Shown: positions 25,422 to 35,167 of the stretch, piece by piece
Layout of the letters: every line of letters begins with the position of its first letter
How positions within the stretch are numbered: position 1 is the stretch's first letter
Origin: Zavarzinia compransoris
Lineage (GTDB): Bacteria; Pseudomonadota; Alphaproteobacteria; Zavarziniales; Zavarziniaceae
Assembly (NCBI RefSeq): GCF_003173055.1
Contig: NZ_QGLF01000007.1
Location: 1-64,000 of the forward strand
DNA: 64,000 nt
Reading direction: 5' to 3'
Made by a program: the position numbers and the translations under genes
The notes under the pieces: generated by a model
What the model was told of the DNA's origin: nothing
The model's database searches: none
What the model saw: only the letters and a program-made list of their open reading frames with translations

Positions 25422-26546
25422 ATGCGCGAATGGCTGAAGATCCTGACCTTGGCCTCCCTCCTGGCCGGGCCGCCCGCCCTTGCCCGGGCCGACGACGAGG
25501 CGGAGGGCCCGGCCCTTTCCGCCGAGGCGGCGGCGGCCCTCGCGGCGATGAACGGCGCCATCGTCGATCGCCATGTCCTGCCCGCCTTCACGCGCCTCGC
25601 CGCCGCCGCCGCCGCCCTCGAGGCCGGGGCCGCGGCCTTCTGCCGCGCCCCGGACGAGGCCGGCCTCGACCGCCTGCGGGCGCTTTACGCCGATGCCTCC
25701 GACGGTTGGCAGGGCGTGCAGCATCTTCGCTTCGGGCCGCTCGAACTCTTCATGCGGTCGTCGCGGCTGATGTTCTGGCCCGACCCGCGCGACAGTGTCG
25801 GCCGCCAGCTCGCCGACCTGCTCGGCAAGGGCGATGCCGCCCAGTTCCGGCCGGACGCGCTGGAAAAGCTGAGCGTCTCGATCCAGGGCCTGCCCGCCCT
25901 CGAACGCCTGCTCTATGGCGACGACGCGGGCCTGCTCCTGGCCGGCAACGGCGATGCGGCGCTGCGCTGTGCCGCGGCGGCGGGCATCGCCGCCAATATC
26001 GCGCGCCAGGCGGCGGGCGTGCTTGCCGACTGGCAGGGCGGCAGCGTCGCCTATGCCGCCATGCTCAAAGCCGCCGGCGGGGGCAACGAATATTACCGCA
26101 CTCCGCAGGAGGCGGCGGTGGAACTGTTCAAATCCCTGCATCTCGCCGTCGAGATGGTGGCGGACCGCAAGCTGTCCCGGGCCCTGGGCGACCGGCCGGG
26201 CGGGGCCAAGCCGCGCCTGCTGGAACAATGGCGCAGCGGCCGCTCGCTGGCCAATATCCGGATCGACCTTGCCGCCGCCCTCGATCTCTGGCGTTCCGGC
26301 ATGGGCGATGTGGTCAAGGCGCGCGATGCCGTCCTTGCCGCCAAGGTCGACAAGGCGCTGGCCGATCTCGTCGCCGCGGCCGCCGCGATCGAGGGGCCGC
26401 TGGACAAGGCCCTGACCGATGCCGGACAGCGGCCCCGCCTGGTCGCGCTGGTCGCCGATGCCGGCGCCGCCAAGGCCCTGCTCGCCAACGAGGTGGCGCC
26501 GGCGCTGGGCATTCCGGTCGGCTTCAACGCGCTCGACGGGGATTGA
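25422..26546 (+). CDS. Second imelysin-family periplasmic protein
   Basis: 374 residues with a signal peptide ending ARADDE (about residue 24). It is helix-rich and alanine-rich like imelysin proteins. The region GVQHLRFGPLE replaces the GxHxxE motif seen in the first copy, which is usual for the second paralogue in these operons. It is 3 bases from the next gene, so all four genes are co-transcribed. Role: partner in iron binding or delivery (family inference). Confidence 0.8.
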   Translation: MREWLKILTLASLLAGPPALARADDEAEGPALSAEAAAALAAMNGAIVDRHVLPAFTRLAAAAAALEAGAAAFCRAPDEAGLDRLRALYADASDGWQGVQHLRFGPLELFMRSSRLMFWPDPRDSVGRQLADLLGKGDAAQFRPDALEKLSVSIQGLPALERLLYGDDAGLLLAGNGDAALRCAAAAGIAANIARQAAGVLADWQGGSVAYAAMLKAAGGGNEYYRTPQEAAVELFKSLHLAVEMVADRKLSRALGDRPGGAKPRLLEQWRSGRSLANIRIDLAAALDLWRSGMGDVVKARDAVLAAKVDKALADLVAAAAAIEGPLDKALTDAGQRPRLVALVADAGAAKALLANEVAPALGIPVGFNALDGD

Positions 26547-26548
26547 TC

Positions 26549-27682
26549 ATGGCTGTCCGCGTTACCAGGCGCCGGGGCCTCGGCCTCATGGCGGCGGCGC
26601 TGGCCTTCGCGCGCCGGCCGGTCCTGGCCGCCCCTGCGGCGCCGCGCTGGTTCGGCACCCGGCTGACCGGCGCCGGCGCCGCCTTCGCCACCGCCTTCGA
26701 CGATGCGGGCCGGGCGGTGATCGACCTGCCCCTGCCGGCGCGCGGCCACGGCGTCGCCGTCAGCCCCGACCGCGGCCATGCGGTGGTTATCGGCCGCCGG
26801 CCGGGCACCTTCGCCCTGGCGGTGCGGCTGGCGGACGGGGCAGTGGTCGCCCGCGCCGAAGCGGCGGCCGGACGGCATTTCTGCGGCCACGGCATTCACG
26901 GCGCCGACGGTCGCCTGTTCTTCGCCACCGAGACCGATTTCGAGGGGGAGCGCGGCCTGATCGGCGTCTATGACGTCGCCGAGGGCTATCGCCGGGTCGC
27001 GGAATGGGAGAGCGGCGGCCTCGATCCCCACGATGTCCGCCTGCTGCCCGGCGGGCGGCTGATCGCGGTCGCCAACGGCGGCATCCTGACCCATCCGGAC
27101 GCGCCGGGGGCGAAGCTCAACCTGGACGAGATGGACTCGTCCCTCAGCCTGATCGACGTGGCGAGCGGCGCGATCGTCCACCAGTACCGGCTGGCGCCGG
27201 ACCTGTTCCAGCTTTCCATCCGCCATCTCGCGATCGGGGCGGACGGCAGCGTCGCCTTCGCCATGCAGTCGGAAGGGCCGGCGGACCGTCTCGTGCCCCT
27301 CGGCGGCGTGCTGCGCCCCGACGGCACGGTGCAATTGCTGGAGATGCCGCGCACCGCCCTGGCCGATCTGCGGCAATATTGCGGCAGTCTGGCCAGCGAC
27401 GCGGCGGGCCGGCATTTCGGCATGACCAGCCCGCGCGGCGGCAGCGCCGCCTTCTTCGCCTATGACGACGGCCGCTATCTCGGCAGCCGGTCGCTGTCCG
27501 ACGTCTGCCCCATCGCCGCCGATCCGGCGCAGCCCGGCCGCTTCTATATCGCCGGCGGCCATGGCGGGATCGCGGTGGTCGGCCCGGGCGAGACCCGCCG
27601 CCTCGACGGCGACCTGGCCCGGACCGCGCTGTGGGACAATCACATGGCCCTGGTCAGCGCCCCTCAGTCGACGACGTGGTAG
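26549..27682 (+). CDS. DUF1513 periplasmic beta-propeller-like protein
   Basis: 377 residues starting at 26549. A twin-arginine-like N-terminus (VTRRRGLGLMAAALAFARRP) precedes the AAPAAP cleavage area. The remainder has repeated blades (HGVAVSPDRGHAVV, HDVRLLPGGRLIAVANGG) typical of DUF1513. It always travels with imelysin and DUF1111 genes; molecular role unknown. The 3' end overlaps the convergent fabI-like gene by 19 bases. Confidence 0.83.
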   Translation: MAVRVTRRRGLGLMAAALAFARRPVLAAPAAPRWFGTRLTGAGAAFATAFDDAGRAVIDLPLPARGHGVAVSPDRGHAVVIGRRPGTFALAVRLADGAVVARAEAAAGRHFCGHGIHGADGRLFFATETDFEGERGLIGVYDVAEGYRRVAEWESGGLDPHDVRLLPGGRLIAVANGGILTHPDAPGAKLNLDEMDSSLSLIDVASGAIVHQYRLAPDLFQLSIRHLAIGADGSVAFAMQSEGPADRLVPLGGVLRPDGTVQLLEMPRTALADLRQYCGSLASDAAGRHFGMTSPRGGSAAFFAYDDGRYLGSRSLSDVCPIAADPAQPGRFYIAGGHGGIAVVGPGETRRLDGDLARTALWDNHMALVSAPQSTTW

Positions 27683-28452
27683 CCGCCGTCGACATAGGCG
27701 ATATTGCCCGTGACCCCGGTCGAGAAATCGCTGACGAGGCCGGCGGCGATGGCGCCGACCTCGGCGATGTCGACCAGGCGCCGCGCCGGGGCGCGGCTGC
27801 GGGCCGCCTCGATCAGGTCGTCGAAATGATCGATGCCGGACGCCGCCCGCGTCTTCAGCGGCCCCGGTGACAGGGCGTTAACCCGGATCCCCCGGGGCCC
27901 CAGCTCGGCGGCGAGATAGCGCACGCTGGCTTCCAGCGCCGCCTTCACCGGGCCCATGACGTTGTAATGGTCGACCACTTTCTCGCTGCCGTAATAGCTG
28001 ACGGTCAGCAGGCAGCCGCCCCGGTCCATCAGCGGTTCCGCCAGCCGGGCCATGCGGATGAAGGAATGGACCGAGACGTCCATGGCGGTGGCGAAGCCCT
28101 GGCGCGAGGAATCGACCACCCGCCCGTGCAGGTCTTCCTTGGGGCAGAAGGCGATCGAATGCAGCAGGAAGTCGAGCCGGCCCCAGCGGGCGCGGATCGC
28201 CTCGAACACCGCCTCCAGCGCCGCGTCGTCGGTCACGTCGAGGGGCAGGAGCAGGGCGGCGCCGACCTCTTCCGCCACCGGCCGGACATGGGCCAGGGCG
28301 CGCTCGTTCAGGTGGGTGACCGCCAGTTCCGCCCCGGCGGCGCGGAACAGCCGGGCGCAGCCGGCGGCGATGGACGAGCCGTTGGCGATGCCGGTGACGA
28401 GCCCGACCTTGCCCGCCAGCAGGCCGGCCAGGGGTTCAGGATTGATGGACAT
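27664..28452 (-). CDS. fabI: Enoyl-ACP reductase, FabI type
   Basis: 262 residues from ATG 28452. It is an atypical short-chain dehydrogenase: the nucleotide loop GLVTGIANGSSIA is the FabI form, and the catalytic Tyr/Lys sit in YNVMGPVK (Y-x6-K) after SYYGSEK. It reduces trans-2-enoyl-ACP with NAD(P)H in fatty acid synthesis. Its start lies inside the end of the PHA synthase gene (17-base overlap). This pairing suggests an accessory FabI tied to storage-lipid metabolism rather than the housekeeping copy, but that is inference. Confidence 0.85.
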   Translation of the reverse strand: MSINPEPLAGLLAGKVGLVTGIANGSSIAAGCARLFRAAGAELAVTHLNERALAHVRPVAEEVGAALLLPLDVTDDAALEAVFEAIRARWGRLDFLLHSIAFCPKEDLHGRVVDSSRQGFATAMDVSVHSFIRMARLAEPLMDRGGCLLTVSYYGSEKVVDHYNVMGPVKAALEASVRYLAAELGPRGIRVNALSPGPLKTRAASGIDHFDDLIEAARSRAPARRLVDIAEVGAIAAGLVSDFSTGVTGNIAYVDGGYHVVD

Positions 28453-30169
28453 AGGACCCCGGGGCCTCCTCGATCGCCGCATAGCCCGCATCCGCATTGC
28501 CGAGGGGCGGGGGCGCCACCCGCGGGCGGTCGGCCTGCAAACCCTCGATCCAGCCGGCCCAGGCCGGCCACCACGAGCCGTCGCGGCGCGGCGCCTGCTG
28601 TTCGAAACGCTCGGGATCGACATGGGCGTCGGTCGCCAGCCGGTGGCCGATCTGGTAGTGGCGGCGCGGGTTTTCCGGCCCGGCCACGATGCCGGCGTTA
28701 TGGCCGCCGCTGGTCAGCAGGAAGGTGACGTCGGTATCGGTCAATTGGTTGATCTTGTAGACGGAACGCCAGGGCGCCACATGGTCGGTCACCGTGCCGA
28801 CCGCGAACACCGGCACCCGGATGTCGGTCAGGGCCACCGTATGCTCGCCGACCTTGAACTGGGCGCGGGCCAGTTCATTGTCGAGGAACAGGTGGCGCAG
28901 GTATTCGCTGTGCATGCGGAAGGGCATCCGCGTCGCATCCGCATTCCACGACATGAGGTCGATCAGCTTCTCGCGCTGGCCGAGCAGGTAGTCGTGGATC
29001 AGCCGCGACCAGATCAGGTCGTTGGAGCGCAGCAATTGGAACGCCCCGGCCATCTGCCCGGTTTCGAGGAAGCCGCGCTGCCACATCATGTCTTCGAGGA
29101 AGGTGACCTGGCTTTCGTTGATGAAGAGGGCGATCTCGCCCGGTTCGGTGAAATCGGTCTGGGCCGCGAGCAGGGTGAGCGAGGCGAGGCGCCGGTCGCC
29201 GTCCCGCGCCATGGCGGCGGCGGCGATCGACAGCAGGGTGCCGCCCAGGCAATAGCCGGCGGCATGGATCTTCTCGCCCGGCACGATGGCGCTGACGGCA
29301 TCGAGGGCGGCCATGACCCCCAATTGCCGGTAATCGTCGAGCCCGAGGTCGCGGTCGCCGCCGTCCGGGTTCTTCCAGGAAATGATGAAGACCGTGTGGC
29401 CCCGCCCGGTCAGGTAGCGCACCAGCGAATTCTGGGCCGAGAGGTCCAGGATGTAATATTTCATGATCCAGGCCGGCACGATCAGGATCGGCTCGGCCTG
29501 CACCGTCTCGGTCGCCGGGGCATATTGGATCACCTCGGCCAGGCGGTTGCGCAGGATCACCTTGCCCGGCGTCGCCGCGAGATCGACGCCGACCTTGAAG
29601 TCGTCGCCCGCCGCCCGCTCGTGGGATAGCTGGCGGCCCAGGTCTTCGAGGAAATTCTGCGCCCCCCGCAGCAGGTTGGCCCCGCCTTGCAGGATCGTCT
29701 GTTCGAGGACGACCGGGTTGGTGAGCGGCGTGTTCGAAGGCGCGGCCATGTCCAGCAATTGCCGGGTGACGAAGGCGACGACGTCGCTGTGCTGGCGGGT
29801 GACGCCGCGCACGCTGGTGGTCGCCTCGTGCCACCATTGTTCGGTCAGCAGGAAGCTCTGGGACCACAGGTTGAAGGGAAAGCGTTCCCAGGCCGGGGCG
29901 TCGAACCGGTGGTCGCCCTTCTGGGCCTGGGCCGGATGGGTGGCGCCCGATTCCGGCTCGGTCATGCAGTGGAGGCCGAAGCGCAGCAGGTTGGCGGCGC
30001 CGGTCAGGCCCTTTTCCACCAGTTCGATCTGCTTGCCCGGCGAGCCCGCGAGATGCAGCCCCCAATCGGTGAAGGCGCCCAGCAGGGCGACCGGCGAAAT
30101 GCCCCCGGTCAGCCGCGCCGCGGCGGATTTCGCCTTGCGGTCGAGGGTCGAGGTGAAGGCTCCGTCCAT
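28436..30169 (-). CDS. phaC: Class I poly(3-hydroxyalkanoate) synthase
   Basis: 577 residues, the usual class I PhaC length. The lipase-box-like GYCLGG holds the catalytic cysteine; the acid and histidine are in DHVAPWRSVY and GGHNAGIV. It polymerises 3-hydroxyacyl-CoA into PHA granules. No phaA, phaB or phasin is adjacent, so precursors come from elsewhere. GGAG precedes the ATG. It is transcribed away from the exporter genes across a 155-base gap containing a perfect inverted repeat. Confidence 0.93.
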   Translation of the reverse strand: MDGAFTSTLDRKAKSAAARLTGGISPVALLGAFTDWGLHLAGSPGKQIELVEKGLTGAANLLRFGLHCMTEPESGATHPAQAQKGDHRFDAPAWERFPFNLWSQSFLLTEQWWHEATTSVRGVTRQHSDVVAFVTRQLLDMAAPSNTPLTNPVVLEQTILQGGANLLRGAQNFLEDLGRQLSHERAAGDDFKVGVDLAATPGKVILRNRLAEVIQYAPATETVQAEPILIVPAWIMKYYILDLSAQNSLVRYLTGRGHTVFIISWKNPDGGDRDLGLDDYRQLGVMAALDAVSAIVPGEKIHAAGYCLGGTLLSIAAAAMARDGDRRLASLTLLAAQTDFTEPGEIALFINESQVTFLEDMMWQRGFLETGQMAGAFQLLRSNDLIWSRLIHDYLLGQREKLIDLMSWNADATRMPFRMHSEYLRHLFLDNELARAQFKVGEHTVALTDIRVPVFAVGTVTDHVAPWRSVYKINQLTDTDVTFLLTSGGHNAGIVAGPENPRRHYQIGHRLATDAHVDPERFEQQAPRRDGSWWPAWAGWIEGLQADRPRVAPPPLGNADAGYAAIEEAPGSYVHQS

Positions 30170-30268
30170 CGTCTACTCCGGATACTTGGCAGGTCGGCCG
30201 TTGTTGCGGCGCGATGGTGCGCTTTGAATGCAGCGCATCATTGACATGGATCATAGAGGAAAAGCGGT

Positions 30269-30287
30269 GGCATGATGATGTCATGCC
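30269..30287. promoter_or_regulatory. Perfect inverted repeat between phaC and the exporter operon
   Basis: GGCATGA at 30269-30275 and TCATGCC at 30281-30287 flank five bases (TGATG). It lies between divergent genes, 38 bases before the HlyD start and about 100 bases before phaC. It is a plausible operator for a dimeric repressor; none is encoded adjacent. Confidence 0.5.
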
Positions 30288-30324
30288 TTAAGGGTTGCGG
30301 TCCGGTCGGAAGTGGGATGTCGGT

Positions 30325-31311
30325 ATGTCCAGGGCGTTGCGGGTATTGATCGTGGTCGCGCTGGCGGCGGCTTTGGGTGTCGGCGGCTATTTCTACTGGC
30401 GCCATGTCCAGGCGGGCAGCCTGCCGGCGGGAATCGCCGGGGCCAACGGCCGGCTCGAAGCCGATCAGGTGGATGTCTCGACCAAGATGGCCGGCCGCGT
30501 CGTCGAAATCCTGGCGCGCGAGGGCGATTTCGTCGCCCGGGGCGCGGTGATCGCCCGCATGGACCGGGCGGAACTCGATGCCCAGGTCGCCGGCGCCGCC
30601 GCCCAGGTGGTGCAGGCGGAAAAGGCGGCCGCCGCCGCCGCGGCCAATGTCGCCCAGGCGGAAAGCCAGCAGGCCTTGGCCCGCCAGGAGTTCGAGCGGG
30701 CCGAAAGCCTGCAGCGGCGCGGCTTCCAATCGATCGAGGTGCTGGACCAGCGCCGGGCCCAGCTGGCGGCGGCGGAAGCCGCGGTCGCGGCGGCGCGGGC
30801 GACCGAAGCCCAGGCGACGGCGGCGATCGATACCGCCAAGGCCGGCCTCGACCGGCTGAAGACGCTGGCCGCCGATACCGAACTGGTGGCGCCGCGCGCC
30901 GGCCGGGTGCAATACCGGCTGGCGGAACCGGGCGAGGTGCTGGCCGCCGGCGCCCGCGTCGTCACCCTGCTCGATGTCGGCGAAGTCTATATGACCATCT
31001 ATCTGCCGGCGGCCCAGGCCGGGCGGCTGGCGGTCGGCGGCGAGGCGCGGCTGGTGCTGGACCCGGTGCCCGATCTCGTCATCCCCGCCGCCGTCTCCTT
31101 CGTATCCGCCGAGGCCCAGTTCACGCCGAATGCGGTCGAAACCCGCGACGAGCGCGACAAGCTGATGTTCAAGGTGAAGCTGCGCATCGATCCCGCCCTG
31201 CTCGACGCCCACCGCGAACAGGTGAAGACCGGGGTTCGGGGCATGGGCTATGTCCGCTACGACGCCGGCGTGCCCTGGCCGGCGCAACTGGACGTGAGGC
31301 TGTCGAAGTGA
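30325..31311 (+). CDS. HlyD/EmrA-type membrane fusion protein
   Basis: 328 residues from ATG 30325, with GGAAG upstream; the longer frame begins with TTG at 30295. One transmembrane segment (about 6-24) is followed by a biotinyl-lipoyl-like half-motif, a long alanine/glutamine-rich coiled coil (about 95-190) and the second half-motif ([20 protein letters not shown]). It links inner-membrane transport to the outer membrane. It overlaps the ABC gene (GTGA), so the complex is made as a unit. YhiI/YbhG-type exporters have this arrangement. Confidence 0.87.
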   Translation: MSRALRVLIVVALAAALGVGGYFYWRHVQAGSLPAGIAGANGRLEADQVDVSTKMAGRVVEILAREGDFVARGAVIARMDRAELDAQVAGAAAQVVQAEKAAAAAAANVAQAESQQALARQEFERAESLQRRGFQSIEVLDQRRAQLAAAEAAVAAARATEAQATAAIDTAKAGLDRLKTLAADTELVAPRAGRVQYRLAEPGEVLAAGARVVTLLDVGEVYMTIYLPAAQAGRLAVGGEARLVLDPVPDLVIPAAVSFVSAEAQFTPNAVETRDERDKLMFKVKLRIDPALLDAHREQVKTGVRGMGYVRYDAGVPWPAQLDVRLSK

Positions 31312-34019
31312 CCGCAGCGGTCGCGCGGCTGGCGGGGGTCGCGCACCGCTACGGCGCGGTCGCGGCGCTGCGCGGGGTCGATCTCGCCATTCCCGCCGGC
31401 GGCATGGCCGGGCTGATCGGGCCGGACGGGGTCGGCAAGTCGACCCTGCTCGCCCTGGTCGCCGGGGTCAGGCGCGGCCAGGCCGGCACCGTCGAGGTCC
31501 TGGGCGGCGACATCGCCCGCCGCCGCCACCGCCGGCATTGCCTGACCCGCATCGCCTATATGCCCCAGGGGCTGGGCCGCAATCTCTATCCCACCCTCTC
31601 GATCCGCGAGAACCTGGATTTCTTCGGCCGCCTGTTCGGCCAGCCGGCGGCGGAACGGGCGGCGCGCATCGCCGAACTGGTGGCGGCGACCGGGCTCGCC
31701 CCCTTCATCGACCGGCCGGCGGGCAAGCTGTCGGGCGGGATGAAGCAGAAGCTCTCGCTCTGCTGCGCGCTGATCCATGACCCGGATCTCCTGATCCTGG
31801 ACGAGCCGACCACCGGCGTCGATCCGCTGTCGCGGCGCCAGTTCTGGGACTTGATCGATCGCATCCGGGCCCGCCGCCCGGGCATGAGCACGCTGGTCGC
31901 CACCGCCTATATGGAGGAGGCGGAACGCTTCGACTGGATCGCCGCCATGGACGACGGCCGGGTGCTGGCGACCGGAAAGCCGGCCGACCTGCTGCGCGAG
32001 ACCGGCTGCACCACGCTGGAGGCCGCCTTCATCCGCCTGCTGCCGGCGGAACGATCGGCGGCGGCGGGCGTCACCGTGCCGCCGCGCGGCGGGGACGAGG
32101 CCGCCGTCGCCATCGAGGCGACGGATCTCACCTGCCGGTTCGGCGCCTTCACCGCCGTCGACCATGTCTCCTTCAGGATCGAGAAGGGGGAGATTTTCGG
32201 CTTCCTCGGCTCGAACGGCTGCGGCAAGACCACGACGATGAAAATGCTGACCGGCCTTCTCGCCCCCAGCGAGGGCGAGGCGCGCCTGTTCGGCCAGCCC
32301 CTGGATGCGGGCGACATGGCGACAAGGCGGCGCGTCGGCTATATGTCGCAGGCCTTCTCGCTCTATGGCGAATTGACCGTGCGCCAGAACCTGGACCTGC
32401 ACGCCCGCCTGTTCCACCTGGGCGCGGCGGGGCCGGCGCGGGTGGCGGCGGTGATCGGCGATTTCGACCTGGCCGAGGTCGCGGACAAGCTGCCGGACGA
32501 CCTGCCGCTCGGCATCCGCCAGCGCCTGCAACTGGCCGCCGCCGTGCTGCACGAGCCGGACATGCTGATCCTGGACGAGCCGACCTCGGGCGTCGATCCG
32601 GTCGCCCGCGACCAGTTCTGGCGCTATCTCGTCGACCTCGCCCGGGGCAAGGGCGTCACCATCTTCATCTCCACCCATTTCATGAACGAGGCGGAACGCT
32701 GCGACCGCATCTCCCTGATGCATGCGGGCAAGGTGCTGGCGGTGGGCACGCCCGCCGATCTCGCCGCCTCGAAAGGGCGGGCGCGGCTGGAGGATGCCTT
32801 CATCGCCTATCTCGAAGCGGCGGCCGGCCCCGCGGCCGTCGACGCCCCGGCACCGCCGGCCGAGGCGGCGGGGGCTGCCGCGGCCGGGGGGCAATTGTTC
32901 TCGCGCCGGCGCTGGTGGGCCTATGCGCGGCGCGAGGCGATGGAAATCCTGCGCGATCCGATCCGCCTCGCCTTCGCGCTCTTCGCCCCCGTCCTGCTGA
33001 TGATCACCTTCGGCTACGGCATTTCCTTCGACGTCGAGGATCTGCCCTACGGCGTCTTCGACCAGGACCGGAGCCGGGAAAGCCGCGCCGTCCTCGAAGC
33101 CTTCGAGGGCAGCCGCGCCTTCGCCCCGGCGATCGCGCTGGCCGATCCGGCCGCGGCCGAGGCCGCGCTCCGCGACGGCACCCTGAAATTCGTGGTCGAA
33201 GTGCCGCACGGCTTCGGCCGCGACGTCCTGGCCGGGCGCCGGCCGGAACTGGCGGTCTGGATCGACGGCGCCATGCCGTTCCGGGCCGAGACCACGCGCG
33301 CCTACGTCCAGGCGGCGCTGGCCGCGCGTATGGCGGCGATCGCCCAGGACCTGGGCGCGCCGCTGTCCGGCGATGCCTTCGCCGTGGTCGGCCGCTTCCG
33401 CTACAACCAATCGTTCAAGAGCGCGCCGGCCATCGTCCCCGGCGTCATCATGCTGATGCTGGTGCTGATCCCGGCGATGATGACGGCGGTCGGCGTGGTG
33501 CGGGAGAAGGAGACCGGCTCGATCGCCAATTTCCGCGCGACCCCGGTCACCCGCTTCGAATTCCTGACCGGCAAGCAGGCGCCCTATGTGGCGATCGCCG
33601 CGGTCAGTTTCGCCATGATGCTCGTGCTCGCCGTCCTGCTGTTCGGCGTGCCGGTGAAGGGTTCCCTGGCGGCGCTGGTCGGCGGCACTTTCCTTTACCT
33701 GCTGGCGACGACCGGCTTTGGCCTGCTGATTTCCGCCTTCACCCGGTCGCAGCTGGCGGCGATCTTCGCCACCGCCATCGTCGCCATCATCCCGGCGGTG
33801 AATTTCTCCGGGCTCATGGTGCCGGTCTCCTCGCTGTCCGGGGGCGGGCGGCTGTTCGGCGTCGCCTTTCCCGCCGGCTGGTACCAGCAGATCAGCGTCG
33901 GCACCTTCACCAAGTCGCTCGGCCTCGGCGATCTCTGGGCCGATCATGCCATGCTGGCGGTCTTCGCCGTCGCCTTCATCGTCGCGGCCATGGCCTTCCT
34001 CTCGAAGCGGGAACGCTGA
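31308..34019 (+). CDS. Fused ABC-ABC-permease (YhiH/RbbA-type) exporter subunit
   Basis: 903 residues starting at GTG 31308, which overlaps the HlyD stop codon. Two ATPase domains are fused. The first has [17 protein letters not shown] and [12 protein letters not shown]. The second has GSNGCGKTT and [12 protein letters not shown], with a variant signature [10 protein letters not shown]-terminal ABC-2 permease domain (about 545-903) has six predicted helices. This is the layout of YhiH/RbbA/YbhF-R fusions. Cargo is unknown; candidates are hydrophobic compounds or solvents. Confidence 0.88.
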   Translation: MTAAVARLAGVAHRYGAVAALRGVDLAIPAGGMAGLIGPDGVGKSTLLALVAGVRRGQAGTVEVLGGDIARRRHRRHCLTRIAYMPQGLGRNLYPTLSIRENLDFFGRLFGQPAAERAARIAELVAATGLAPFIDRPAGKLSGGMKQKLSLCCALIHDPDLLILDEPTTGVDPLSRRQFWDLIDRIRARRPGMSTLVATAYMEEAERFDWIAAMDDGRVLATGKPADLLRETGCTTLEAAFIRLLPAERSAAAGVTVPPRGGDEAAVAIEATDLTCRFGAFTAVDHVSFRIEKGEIFGFLGSNGCGKTTTMKMLTGLLAPSEGEARLFGQPLDAGDMATRRRVGYMSQAFSLYGELTVRQNLDLHARLFHLGAAGPARVAAVIGDFDLAEVADKLPDDLPLGIRQRLQLAAAVLHEPDMLILDEPTSGVDPVARDQFWRYLVDLARGKGVTIFISTHFMNEAERCDRISLMHAGKVLAVGTPADLAASKGRARLEDAFIAYLEAAAGPAAVDAPAPPAEAAGAAAAGGQLFSRRRWWAYARREAMEILRDPIRLAFALFAPVLLMITFGYGISFDVEDLPYGVFDQDRSRESRAVLEAFEGSRAFAPAIALADPAAAEAALRDGTLKFVVEVPHGFGRDVLAGRRPELAVWIDGAMPFRAETTRAYVQAALAARMAAIAQDLGAPLSGDAFAVVGRFRYNQSFKSAPAIVPGVIMLMLVLIPAMMTAVGVVREKETGSIANFRATPVTRFEFLTGKQAPYVAIAAVSFAMMLVLAVLLFGVPVKGSLAALVGGTFLYLLATTGFGLLISAFTRSQLAAIFATAIVAIIPAVNFSGLMVPVSSLSGGGRLFGVAFPAGWYQQISVGTFTKSLGLGDLWADHAMLAVFAVAFIVAAMAFLSKRER

Positions 34020-34020
34020 G

Positions 34021-35151
34021 ATGAAACAGCGCCTCGCCACCATCTTCCGCCTCGGGGTCAAGGAACTGCGCTCGCTGCGTGCCGATCCGGTGATGCTGTT
34101 CCTCGTCTTCTACACATTCACCGTCGCGATCTATACGGTCGCGACCGGGGCCCGTTTCGACGTGCACGACGCCGCCGTCGCGATCGTCGACGAGGACGGC
34201 TCCGCCCTGTCGCGGGCACTTGCCGATGCGATCCGGCCGCCGCAGTTCAAGCCGGCGGTGCCCCTCGGCGCCGAGGCGATCGACCGGGCGATGGACGAGG
34301 GGCGTTTCGTCTTCGTCATCGATATCCCGCCCCGCTTCGAGGCCGATGTCCTTGCCGGCCGGCGGCCCGAGATCCAGATCAACGTCGATGCGACGGCCAT
34401 GACCCAGGCCGGCAACGGCCTCGCCTATCTGCGCGGGGTGATCGCCGACACGGTGGGCGACCGCCTGCGGCGCGAGGCGCCGGCGCCCGACGGCGCGGTC
34501 GCCGTGATCACCAGGGCGCGCTTCAACCCCAATCTCGCCTCCGAATGGTTCACGCCGGTGATGCAGGTGATCAACAACATCACCATCCTGACCGTGATCC
34601 TGACCGGCGCCGCCTTCATCCGCGAGCGCGAGCACGGCACCATCGAGCATCTCCTGGTCATGCCGGTCCGCCCGATCGACATCATGCTGGCCAAGATCTG
34701 GGCCAACGGGCTGGTGATCGTGCTGGCGGCGGCGCTGTCCCTGCTGGTCGTGGTCGAGCGGCTGCTGGGCGTGCCCCTGGCGGGCTCGCTCGTCCTCTTC
34801 CTGGCCTTGGCCGTGGTCTATGAATTCTCGGTCGCGACCATGGGCATCCTGCTGGCCACCTTCACCTCGTCGATGCCGCAGTTCGGCCTGCTCGCCCTGC
34901 CGATCCTGATCATGATGAACCTCCTCTCCGGCAGCACCACGCCGATGGAAAGCATGCCGGCCTGGCTCCAGGGCGTGATGCAGCTTTCGCCCTCGACCCA
35001 TTTCGTCGCGGCGGCCCAGGCGATCCTCTATCGCGGCGCCGGGATCGGCGTGGTCTGGCCGGTGCTGCTGGTGCTCGCCATCATCGGCGCCGCCTATTTC
35101 GCCATCGCCGCCCGGCGCTTCCGCCGCACCCTGGCCAGCCTCGGCGGCTGA
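34021..35151 (+). CDS. ABC-2 type permease, partner of the fused exporter
   Basis: 376 residues, one base after the previous gene. An N-terminal transmembrane helix, a large periplasmic loop (about 45-190) and five or more C-terminal helices (about 195-370) define the YhhJ/YbhS permease family. REREHGTIEHLLVMPV is the conserved coupling segment. It pairs with the permease half of the upstream fusion to make a heterodimeric channel. Confidence 0.88.
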   Translation: MKQRLATIFRLGVKELRSLRADPVMLFLVFYTFTVAIYTVATGARFDVHDAAVAIVDEDGSALSRALADAIRPPQFKPAVPLGAEAIDRAMDEGRFVFVIDIPPRFEADVLAGRRPEIQINVDATAMTQAGNGLAYLRGVIADTVGDRLRREAPAPDGAVAVITRARFNPNLASEWFTPVMQVINNITILTVILTGAAFIREREHGTIEHLLVMPVRPIDIMLAKIWANGLVIVLAAALSLLVVVERLLGVPLAGSLVLFLALAVVYEFSVATMGILLATFTSSMPQFGLLALPILIMMNLLSGSTTPMESMPAWLQGVMQLSPSTHFVAAAQAILYRGAGIGVVWPVLLVLAIIGAAYFAIAARRFRRTLASLGG

Positions 35152-35167
35152 GTCTCGAAGGCCGGGG

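Noticed and set aside
25422-27682. 750-codon frame spanning the second imelysin and DUF1513 genes
   Set aside because: Its first part is out of frame with the imelysin gene and only the last part is the DUF1513 protein; the start at 26549 is preferred.
30241-30268. Sigma70 promoter starting TTGACA before the HlyD gene
   Set aside because: The -35-like hexamer is good but no -10 hexamer occurs at 16-18 bases.
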